Below are positions 6,049 to 12,025 of a stretch of 12,025 bases of DNA, in pieces; the first letter of the stretch is position 1; each line of letters begins with the position of its first letter. The position numbers and the translations under genes were made by a program. The stretch comes from an uncultured Porphyromonadaceae bacterium (GTDB lineage: Bacteria > Bacteroidota > Bacteroidia > Bacteroidales > Muribaculaceae): contig CAMWLX010000065.1 in NCBI GenBank assembly GCA_947175225.1, positions 1-12,025 on the forward strand, given 5' to 3'. Under the pieces are notes generated by a model, which had not been told where the DNA came from, searched no databases, and was given only the letters and a program-made list of their open reading frames with translations.

Positions 6049-8462
6049 GAAGAGCATCAATATGCATAGCGTTGGCGGCTGCAGCAACTGCTGCTGCCGC
6101 CTTCTCCGCTCATACGGAGAACGAGAAGACAGAGCCCTACAGAGTGGTCACCAAGAAAGGAGTGATAGAAGTGACGCCACTCAGCAACGACATCTTCAGA
6201 ATCAGCGAACTTAAAAGCTTGCAGGACCCTACGCCGAAAGCTACGCAGGCGGCAGCTTTTGAAGGGAAGAAAAGCGACATTCTGACGTGGGCAACTTCTG
6301 ACAGATTTGTGATAGAATCACCAACCACTACTGTCAACATTGACAAAAAGAGCGGCAAGGTATCTTTCTATGACCAAAACGGCACTCTACTGCTATCGGA
6401 AGCCAACGGAGTAAGGAAAGATGGCGACGAACAGACCCTCACTTTCCTGACACCAGAGGGGGACAATTTCTATGGAGCCGGGGAAAGGGGACATAGCCTG
6501 ACACTGAACGGGAGTGACCTCACTATGTGGAACCGTGCCAATTACGGATATGTAGATGGGGATGAAAGAATCTCACAAGCCAATATAAACATGCCTTATA
6601 TTGTGAGCGACAATGGATTCGGTCTTCTTATCGATGACTACGCCAAGGCATGGCTGACATTAGGGGAAGACACAATCGCTTATAGAACAATTTCCGCAAA
6701 GCCTCTCAGCTATTACTTTATAAATGGGGATGGCTATTTGGCAGGGGCAACCATGGCATTTACAGAACTTACAGGAAGACAACCTCTTCCTCCATTCTGG
6801 ACGTTGGGCTATATCACTTCAAAGTATGGCTATCACAATCAGAATGAAGCTTACGGAGCCATTGACTCTCTTAAGCAGCGAGATTATCCTGTAGACGGTA
6901 TGGTGCTCGATCTATATTGGTATGGAGTAGAGACAGATATGGGACGATTAGAATGGGACAAGAAGCAATGGCCCGACCATAAGAAGATGCTCGACGACCT
7001 CAATGCACAGGGAATCCATGTGGTGCCAATCCATCAGCCATACATCAACAAGATAGGAGCCATCGACAATTACAATCTGCTTGAAAGCAAAGGGCTTCTG
7101 ACAAAAGATGCTTCCGGCAACACTAAAGATGTCACCACATGGGTAGGAGAAGCCGGAATGTTTGACATCTCCAATCCTGAAACACGCAAATGGATGTGGG
7201 ACAGGATGAAACCCCTTACAGCAGAAGGTCTTTCCGGATGGTGGGGCGACTTAGGAGAGCCGGAAGTGCATCCCCTTGAGATAGTGCATGCCAACGGCGA
7301 GACAGCTGAGGAATTTCACAATGTCTATGGCAATGAATGGAGCAAGATGATCTATGACGGACTCCGCAAGGACTTCCCTGATATGCGACCGATGCTTATG
7401 ATGCGCGGAGGCACTACAGGGCTTCAACGTTACGGTGTATTCCCTTGGACATCAGACGTATCTCGCTCTTGGGGAGGACTCCAGGCCCAGAATAAATTAA
7501 TATTGAGTTCGGGTCTTTCCGGACTGGGATACATGGGCAATGATGTAGGAGGGTTTGCAGTTGACCCTGAAAAGCCTTATGATCCGGAACTTTACGTGCG
7601 TTGGGTGCAGGCCGGAACATTCTCACCGATTCTGAGAACCCATGCACAGGACCGTCCGGAGCCTTACCATTACCCGAAGCAGGAAAATATCATCAAGAAA
7701 TTCATACGGATGCGTTATGAATGGCTTCCATACAATTATACCCTTGCATACGAAAACGCAGCCTATGGCATGCCGCTTATGCGCCCACTCAACTTCCACG
7801 GCGAAAATGAGGATAAGGATAAATATGCAAATATCAGTGATGAATATCTATGGGGTGAGAATGTACTGGTGGCACCGGTGATGACCAAGGGAGTGATAAC
7901 GAGGAAAGTCGTCTTCCCAGCCGGAGAGTGGATAGATTGGAACAATCCGCTGAAGACGTATAAGGGAGGAAGCACATTGACAGTCTCGGCTCCGCTCAAT
8001 ACGTTGCCAATATTTGTGAAAGCCGGAAGTTTCATACCACAATATCCGCAGAAGATTGAAAACACTTCGGAGTATAATCCCGCTCTTTTGACAGTGAAGT
8101 ATTTTCCAAGGAAAGAATGGAGCAACTACCAGCTATTTGACGACAACCGCCTCTCCCCCACTTCTCTCGAAGATGGAGAATATCAGCTTACTACTTTCAG
8201 CGGATCCAAACAGGGGAATGAGATATATGTCAATATAGACTCAGAGGGAAGCTATAAGGGCATGCCGGAACTCAGGATGATCACTCTTGAGATAGTAGGA
8301 GTAAGCAATCCTAAGGGAGTCGAACTCGATGGGCAGAAGCTTGAGAGGATGGTGTCGGCTAAGGCGATCAGGCAATATGGGTATGCTTATGATACGGCTA
8401 AGAGGACGTTAACTGTCGTATTCCCTTATTCGTATAAGAAGACAGCTATAAAAACATTTTGA
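6045..8462 (+). CDS. Exported GH31 alpha-glucosidase / oligosaccharide 4-alpha-glucosyltransferase
   Basis: An 805-residue GH31 retaining enzyme that releases or transfers alpha-linked glucose from oligosaccharides. A signal peptide (MRRASICIALAAAATAAAAFSA) supports the ATG at 6045 and export. The N-terminal beta-sandwich (about 30-245) includes YGAGER at 143-148. The TIM barrel follows, with PPFWTLGY, the nucleophile D402 in WWGDLGEPEVHP, and the acid/base D471 in WTSDVSRSW; LRTHA lies at about 530-534. C-terminal beta domains (from about 620) contain LPIFVKAGSFIP. The 'GDLGEPE' form of the nucleophile motif resembles, from memory, the transglucosylase Agd31B group rather than classical DMNE alpha-glucosidases, but without an obvious PA14 insertion, so transglycosylation is a real possibility. 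It is translationally coupled to the polyamine dehydrogenase by a 4-bp overlap. A heptamer tract begins right after its stop. Confidence 0.93.
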   Translation: MRRASICIALAAAATAAAAFSAHTENEKTEPYRVVTKKGVIEVTPLSNDIFRISELKSLQDPTPKATQAAAFEGKKSDILTWATSDRFVIESPTTTVNIDKKSGKVSFYDQNGTLLLSEANGVRKDGDEQTLTFLTPEGDNFYGAGERGHSLTLNGSDLTMWNRANYGYVDGDERISQANINMPYIVSDNGFGLLIDDYAKAWLTLGEDTIAYRTISAKPLSYYFINGDGYLAGATMAFTELTGRQPLPPFWTLGYITSKYGYHNQNEAYGAIDSLKQRDYPVDGMVLDLYWYGVETDMGRLEWDKKQWPDHKKMLDDLNAQGIHVVPIHQPYINKIGAIDNYNLLESKGLLTKDASGNTKDVTTWVGEAGMFDISNPETRKWMWDRMKPLTAEGLSGWWGDLGEPEVHPLEIVHANGETAEEFHNVYGNEWSKMIYDGLRKDFPDMRPMLMMRGGTTGLQRYGVFPWTSDVSRSWGGLQAQNKLILSSGLSGLGYMGNDVGGFAVDPEKPYDPELYVRWVQAGTFSPILRTHAQDRPEPYHYPKQENIIKKFIRMRYEWLPYNYTLAYENAAYGMPLMRPLNFHGENEDKDKYANISDEYLWGENVLVAPVMTKGVITRKVVFPAGEWIDWNNPLKTYKGGSTLTVSAPLNTLPIFVKAGSFIPQYPQKIENTSEYNPALLTVKYFPRKEWSNYQLFDDNRLSPTSLEDGEYQLTTFSGSKQGNEIYVNIDSEGSYKGMPELRMITLEIVGVSNPKGVELDGQKLERMVSAKAIRQYGYAYDTAKRTLTVVFPYSYKKTAIKTF

Positions 8463-8497
8463 TTAATGCTTAATGCTTAATTCATAATGCATAATTT
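8463..8497. repeat. Second 7-bp tandem tract (TTAATGC type)
   Basis: Five units of exactly 7 bp start at the base after the GH31 stop codon: TTAATGC, TTAATGC, TTAATTC, ATAATGC and ATAATTT. It has the same period as the array at 483-587 but a different unit. The remaining 59 nt before the next gene are AT-rich with no clear promoter or terminator. Confidence 0.75.
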
Positions 8498-8556
8498 TTG
8501 TCTTTGAAATTCAATAATATACAATTGTTACTTCAGAATTTTTAATTGATAAGGAA

Positions 8557-10197
8557 ATGATAAATAGAAGAATATGGGCTTTTGGTGCGATTGCTTTGAC
8601 GGCTGCTTCGGCGTTGGCTTGCACTAATTTTATGGCCGGGAAATTGGCTACGGCTGATGGAAGCGTTATGATCACATATGCCGCTGATTCACATACGCTT
8701 TACGGGGATCTTTCTCACACTCCGGCGGCGGTGCATAAGGAGGGGGCTATGCGAAAGGTAGTAGAGTGGGACACCGGGAAACCACTTGGCGACATACCTC
8801 AGCCTAAGGAGACCTATAATGTCGTGGGGAATATGAATGAGTATCAGGTAGCTATAGGGGAGACAACATGGGGAGGACGTGAGGAACTCATGGACACCAC
8901 GGGGAACGCAATCATCGATTATGGCTCGCTGATACAGATTGCCCTTGAACGCTCCAAGTCGGCTCCCGAGGCTATCGATGTGATGACAAGCCTTGTGGCT
9001 CAATACGGATATGCCTCAGAGGGGGAATCTTTTACTATAGCAGATAAAAATGAGGTATGGGTGATGGATATGATCGGAAAGGGAGCTGAGAAGGGCGCAG
9101 TGTGGATTGCTGTGAGAATACCGGATGATGCTATCTGCGCACACGCCAATGAGCCAAGAATCAGACAAGTTGATCTGAAGGACAAGAAGAATGTACGCTA
9201 CTCGAAGGATATGATTGAGTTTGCACGCAAACGTGGATATTTCTCGGGAAAAGACAGCGACTTCTCATTTGCAGATGCATATTGCGTGCATGATGCAGCT
9301 ACCCGCCGCAGCTGCGATGCTCGCGCATGGGCGTTCATGAGGAAGTTTGATCCTGAACTTGACAAATATTATTCATGGATAGCAGGAGAAAGCGACACTC
9401 CGATGCCGCTATATGTGGTGCCAAACAGGAAACTGACTCTTGAGGATATGCAAATGTGCATGCGCGACCATTTCGAGGGAACACCTCTTGATATGACTCA
9501 GGATGTTGGTGCCGGTCCGAACCATGTGCCATACCGTTGGCGCCCGATGTCGTATGAAGTGGATGGCAAGAAGTACTGCATGGAGCGTGCCACAGCGACC
9601 CAGCAGACCGGATGGAGCTTCATTTCGCAGAGCCGTTCATGGCTGCCGGATGCAGTAGGAGGAATTTTCTGGTTTGGCACTGACGACACTAACACTTGTG
9701 TCTATATGCCTCTTTATTGCTCACTTACGGAAGTGCCAATGCAATTCACAGTCGGAGATCTTTATGAATTTAATATGAACTCCAATTTCTGGATGAACAA
9801 CTGGGTTGCTAATCAGGCATATAATAGATATGACCTTATGATACCTGATATCCGCAAAGTGCAGAATGGACTTGAAGAGAAATATCGCGATTCACGCAAG
9901 GCTTCTGAGGAGCAGCTTTTGCCGCTGGCACAGGCCGGGATGATGGGACAGCTGACCACATATGTCAATATGGAGGCTGCCAGCATCGCAAAGGAGGCTA
10001 CGGATTGCTATCGCCAGCTTGCAGAGTTCTTGATGGTGAAATTCCTTGACGGGAATGTTAAGAAGCAGAATGATGATGGAAGCTTCAAGAGGAATGATTA
10101 TGGACTTCCGGCATCTCCTTCTTGGCCCGGGTATGATAAGAAGTATTATGAGAATATCGTCAAGGAAACGGGCGACCACTTTCTGATCAACGATTGA
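8557..10197 (+). CDS. Exported C69-family dipeptidase (Ntn hydrolase)
   Basis: C69 (PepD-type) peptidases are N-terminal-nucleophile hydrolases that cleave dipeptides or short peptides. The 546-residue protein opens with a signal peptide (RR at 4-5, then AFGAIALTAASALA) directly followed by CTNF. Cleavage after ALA would expose Cys22 as the N-terminal catalytic nucleophile, as in this family. The start of the mature domain (CTNFMAGKLATADGSVMITYAADSH) and the GNMNEYQVAIGETTWGGREEL segment (about 91-111) are family hallmarks, as are the WV.D..G region and the RSWLPDAVGGIFWFGTDD stretch. The ALAC sequence also looks slightly like a lipobox, but catalytic Cys exposure is the better explanation. 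The ATG at 8557 follows TAAGGA, a usable ribosome binding site. It lies 94 nt after the GH31 gene and may be read through from it. Three hairpins follow. Confidence 0.9.
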   Translation: MINRRIWAFGAIALTAASALACTNFMAGKLATADGSVMITYAADSHTLYGDLSHTPAAVHKEGAMRKVVEWDTGKPLGDIPQPKETYNVVGNMNEYQVAIGETTWGGREELMDTTGNAIIDYGSLIQIALERSKSAPEAIDVMTSLVAQYGYASEGESFTIADKNEVWVMDMIGKGAEKGAVWIAVRIPDDAICAHANEPRIRQVDLKDKKNVRYSKDMIEFARKRGYFSGKDSDFSFADAYCVHDAATRRSCDARAWAFMRKFDPELDKYYSWIAGESDTPMPLYVVPNRKLTLEDMQMCMRDHFEGTPLDMTQDVGAGPNHVPYRWRPMSYEVDGKKYCMERATATQQTGWSFISQSRSWLPDAVGGIFWFGTDDTNTCVYMPLYCSLTEVPMQFTVGDLYEFNMNSNFWMNNWVANQAYNRYDLMIPDIRKVQNGLEEKYRDSRKASEEQLLPLAQAGMMGQLTTYVNMEAASIAKEATDCYRQLAEFLMVKFLDGNVKKQNDDGSFKRNDYGLPASPSWPGYDKKYYENIVKETGDHFLIND

Positions 10198-10254
10198 CTA
10201 TTATGACTTTACCATAAATCGACTCTCCGAGGCTACTGAGCTATTTGATGGATT

Positions 10255-10274
10255 CCCCGGGCTTCAGCCCGGGG
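10255..10274. repeat. Perfect GC-only 8-bp hairpin
   Basis: CCCCGGGC (10255-10262) pairs with GCCCGGGG (10267-10274) around TTCA; TTT follows on the + strand. First of three hairpins in series after the C69 gene; it could contribute to termination or protect the 3' end of the mRNA. Confidence 0.55.
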
Positions 10275-10286
10275 TTTCTGCATAAT

Positions 10287-10307
10287 TATCAGGTCTCCGA
10301 CCTGATA
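10287..10307. repeat. Perfect 9-bp hairpin
   Basis: TATCAGGTC (10287-10295) pairs with GACCTGATA (10299-10307) around TCC. It is the second hairpin in the series. Its core GGTCTCCGACC shares the CTCCG centre with the hairpin at 2166-2199. Confidence 0.55.
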
Positions 10308-10308
10308 T

Positions 10309-10346
10309 AAAAAACTCCGGGATCCTGAGGGATTCCGAAGTTTTTT
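10309..10346. terminator. Bidirectional intrinsic terminator between the C69 gene and tRNA-Thr
   Basis: A long stem runs from AAAAAACT (10309-10316) paired with AGTTTTTT (10339-10346), through one C/A mismatch, to CGGGATCC paired with GGATTCCG (10318-10325 with 10330-10337, one G-U), closed by a TGAG loop. The + strand ends in six T. The - strand likewise ends in six T from the A-run. It can therefore stop both the + strand C69 unit and the - strand tRNA transcript, which ends only 3 nt away. Confidence 0.8.
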
Positions 10347-10349
10347 ATG

Positions 10350-10422
10350 AGCCACTAGCCGGACTCGAACCGGCGACCGTCTCGTTACGAATGAGATACT
10401 CTACCGACTAAGCTATAGTGGC
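10350..10422 (-). tRNA. tRNA-Thr (anticodon CGU)
   Basis: Read on the - strand, a 73-nt cloverleaf folds: acceptor GCCACTA/TAGTGGC (7 perfect pairs); U8 A9; D-arm GCTT/GAGT with two G-U pairs and an 8-nt loop containing GG; anticodon loop TTCGTAA giving anticodon CGT at 10387-10389; variable loop CGGTC; T-arm GCCGG/CCGGC with loop TTCGAGT. The anticodon decodes ACG, so threonine. The anticodon stem TCTCA/CGAGA has an A31-C39 mismatch. The discriminator is U and CCA is not encoded, so it must be added after transcription. Confidence 0.95.
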
Positions 10423-10439
10423 TGGCGTTATTGTGGATG

Positions 10440-10470
10440 CAAAGTTAATATATTTTTTTGAGATTGGCAA
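10440..10470 (-). promoter_or_regulatory. Promoter of tRNA-Thr
   Basis: On the - strand TAACTTTG (10447-10440) fits the Bacteroidota -7 element TAnnTTTG, and TTG (10470-10468) lies 20 nt upstream as the -33 element, the expected spacing. The tRNA 5' end is 17 nt downstream of the -7 element, leaving a short leader for processing. Confidence 0.8.
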
Positions 10471-10485
10471 GATTTTTTTTATAAA

Positions 10486-10517
10486 AATGGCCCCGTTAGC
10501 ATAAGCTCGGAGCCATT
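10486..10517 (-). terminator. Intrinsic terminator of gdhA
   Basis: On the - strand AATGGC (10517-10512) pairs with GCCATT (10491-10486), then an A/C mismatch, then CCG/CGG, a 2-nt bulge, and AGC/GCT closing a 4-nt loop. Five T follow in ATTTTTAT on the - strand. It lies about 74 nt after the gdhA stop and upstream of the tRNA promoter, separating the two - strand units. Confidence 0.65.
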
Positions 10518-10590
10518 ATTATAAATTCGCACTTTAGCATTCACATTATCAATTGAATGAATTCGTGCTTCCGCACTCACTCAATCCGTT

Positions 10591-11931
10591 TTAGATGATG
10601 CCTTGGCCCATCATTGCGTCGGCCACTTTTAGGAAGCCGGCGATGTTGGCGCCCTTCATGTAGTTGATGTAGCCGTCTTCCTGAGTGCCGTGCTCTACAC
10701 AAGCAGCGTGGATGTCGCTCATCATTGTGTGGAGACGCTGATCGACTTCTTCTGCACTCCACTGGAGATGCTCTGCATCCTGGCTCATTTCGAGACCGGA
10801 AACGCCTACGCCACCTGCATTGACAGCTTTACCGGGACAGTAAACAGTCTTGTTGGCGATGAATGCATCGATAGCTTCGGGAGTACATCCCATGTTGGAA
10901 ACTTCTGCACAGAGCTGAACATTGTTGGCTATCAGTTGCTTAGCATCTTCGCCGTTAAGCTCGTTTTGAGTAGCGCAAGGAAGAGCGATGTCTACCTTCT
11001 GCTCCCATGGCTTCTTGCCGGGGAAGAACTTAGCTTCCGGGAACATCTCAACGTATGGCTCAACGATGTCGTTGCCAGTAGCACGGAGTTCGAGCATATA
11101 TTCGATCTTCTCGTCGTTGAGACCTTCGGGATCGTAAACGTAGCCGTCAGGACCGGAGATAGTGACAACCTTTGCACCAAGAGCAGTAGCTTTCTTTGCT
11201 GCGCCCCAAGCTACATTGCCAAAGCCTGAGATAGCGATGGTCTTGCCGGCGAGTTCTTCTCCCCAGATTTTCTTAAGCACGTTCTGCACAAAGTAGATGG
11301 CACCATAGCCGGTAGCTTCCGGACGGAGGCGGCTGCCACCAAAGCTGAGACCCTTGCCGGTGAATGTGCCTGTATTCTCACGAGCGAGTTTCTTATACAT
11401 ACCATACATGTAGCCAACTTCACGGCCACCTACGCCTATATCGCCTGCGGGAACGTCACGGTCAGGACCGAGGTTGCGCCAGAGTTCGAGGACAAATGCC
11501 TGGCAGAAACGCATGATTTCAGCATCGCTCTTGCCGCGCGGCGAGAAGTCGCTGCCACCCTTCGCTCCACCCATCGGGAGAGTAGTGAGTGCATTTTTGA
11601 AAGTCTGCTCGAAACCGAGGAACTTGAGGATAGACAGGTTGACGCTTGCGTGGAAACGGATACCACCCTTGTAGGGGCCAATAGCATTGTTGAACTGAAC
11701 GCGATAGCCGATGTTGTTCTGCACTTCACCTTTGTCGTCGACCCAAGTCACGCGGAAAGTGAAGATACGATCAGGTTCTACCATACGCTCAATGATGCGA
11801 GCCTTTTCATATTCCGGATGCTGATTGTAGACGTCTTCAACCGAAAGGAGAACTTCCTTTACTGCCTGGAGGAATTCTTTCTCGCCAGGATGCTTGGCCT
11901 CAAGATTGGCCATGATTTCATTAATATTCAT
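10591..11931 (-). CDS. gdhA: Glutamate dehydrogenase, hexameric class, NAD-type coenzyme signature
   Basis: It interconverts glutamate with 2-oxoglutarate and ammonium in the cytoplasm, linking ammonium assimilation and amino-acid catabolism. The 446 residues match the 440-450 aa hexameric family. Visible marks are GPYKGGIRFH (K88), PMGGAKGGSDFSPRGKS (catalytic K124), DVPAGDIGVGGREVGYM (catalytic D164), Rossmann GFGNVA (236-241), PCATQNEL and the C-terminal GANIAGFLKVADAMM. Coenzyme-contacting positions F237, P261 and D262 (in GFGNVAWG and SGPDGY) match those of the NAD-specific Clostridium symbiosum enzyme, whereas E. coli NADP-GDH has SGNVA and SDSSG; automatic 'NADP-specific' labels may therefore be wrong, and dual use is possible. 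The ATG at 11931 gives the usual N-terminus. It is monocistronic, convergent with the + strand genes and followed by its own terminator; no promoter is visible before the window ends. Confidence 0.96.
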   Translation of the reverse strand: MNINEIMANLEAKHPGEKEFLQAVKEVLLSVEDVYNQHPEYEKARIIERMVEPDRIFTFRVTWVDDKGEVQNNIGYRVQFNNAIGPYKGGIRFHASVNLSILKFLGFEQTFKNALTTLPMGGAKGGSDFSPRGKSDAEIMRFCQAFVLELWRNLGPDRDVPAGDIGVGGREVGYMYGMYKKLARENTGTFTGKGLSFGGSRLRPEATGYGAIYFVQNVLKKIWGEELAGKTIAISGFGNVAWGAAKKATALGAKVVTISGPDGYVYDPEGLNDEKIEYMLELRATGNDIVEPYVEMFPEAKFFPGKKPWEQKVDIALPCATQNELNGEDAKQLIANNVQLCAEVSNMGCTPEAIDAFIANKTVYCPGKAVNAGGVGVSGLEMSQDAEHLQWSAEEVDQRLHTMMSDIHAACVEHGTQEDGYINYMKGANIAGFLKVADAMMGQGII

Positions 11932-11949
11932 GATGGCTTTTTATTTATG

Positions 11950-12025
11950 GTTTAGATATTTAAAGGTTTGAGAACTTAGAGATTTAAGTCACTTGAAGCT
12001 TTTAATGTCTTTAAGGACTTTAATG
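11950..12025. repeat. Degenerate 16-17 bp tandem tract upstream of gdhA
   Basis: Four imperfect units can be aligned: 11950-11965, 11966-11981, 11982-11998 and 11999-12015, each ending in a TTAAAG, TTAGAG, TTGAAG or TTTAAG-like core, with a partial fifth to the window edge. Within each unit an 8-9 bp half-repeat (GTTTAGAT / ATTTAAAG) is evident. The tract occupies most of the gdhA upstream region and continues beyond the window. Confidence 0.5.

Noticed and set aside
2213..8462. A complete starch-utilisation (sus-type) locus
   Set aside because: No SusC/SusD-like, GH97 or regulator gene is present between or beside the GH13 and GH31 genes.
8499..8506. TGTCTTTG as a possible -7 element for the C69 gene
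   Set aside because: The second base departs from TAnnTTTG and no -33 element lies 19-21 nt upstream, where the tandem tract sits.
10565..10576. GTGC-TTCC-GCAC small hairpin 3' of gdhA
   Set aside because: Only 4 bp of stem; the longer hairpin at 10486-10517 with a T-run is the better terminator.
10690..11229. A 179-aa + strand ORF opposite gdhA
   Set aside because: Antisense shadow of a highly conserved gene; no recognisable domain and no promoter.

Overview
The window looks like an ordinary chromosomal stretch of a gut Bacteroidales bacterium, plausibly Muribaculaceae, Bacteroides or a relative. The phylum call rests on two promoters with the Bacteroidota -7 element TAnnTTTG (before the polyamine gene and before the tRNA), weak Shine-Dalgarno sites, two small SPII lipoproteins, a SusA-type neopullulanase, and a carboxy(nor)spermidine-dehydrogenase-type enzyme. 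The family-level placement is inference. I see no phage, transposase, CRISPR array, toxin-antitoxin or defence system.

Layout. Positions 1-2144 hold the 3' end of an acidic hypothetical gene, a 7-bp tandem repeat array, rsmI (16S rRNA 2'-O-methyltransferase) and a coiled-coil lipoprotein resembling the Cbp1 collagen-binding adhesin family. After a perfect hairpin come a secreted or periplasmic GH13 enzyme (SusA-like) and a small SPOR-like lipoprotein. A promoter at about 4777 starts a second unit: a polyamine-pathway dehydrogenase overlapping by 4 bp a secreted GH31 alpha-glucosidase or transglucosidase, then a C69-family Ntn dipeptidase. All of these are on the + strand. Three stacked hairpins, the last a bidirectional intrinsic terminator, close that unit. 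From the opposite side, on the - strand, come tRNA-Thr(CGU) with its own promoter and gdhA (glutamate dehydrogenase) with its own terminator.

Functionally the window mixes housekeeping (rRNA methylation, tRNA, ammonium/glutamate, spermidine) with export-directed alpha-glucan breakdown (GH13 plus GH31) and peptide breakdown (C69). There is no SusC/SusD pair or sus regulator here, so this is not a complete starch-utilisation locus.

The most distinctive content is non-coding. Four short-period tandem tracts occur, three of which begin at or just before a stop codon. Several perfect intergenic inverted repeats share CTCCG or CTTCA loop cores. The glutamate dehydrogenase also carries an NAD-type rather than NADP-type coenzyme signature. 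I found no convincing previously undescribed multi-gene system. No gap between genes exceeds 300 bases.
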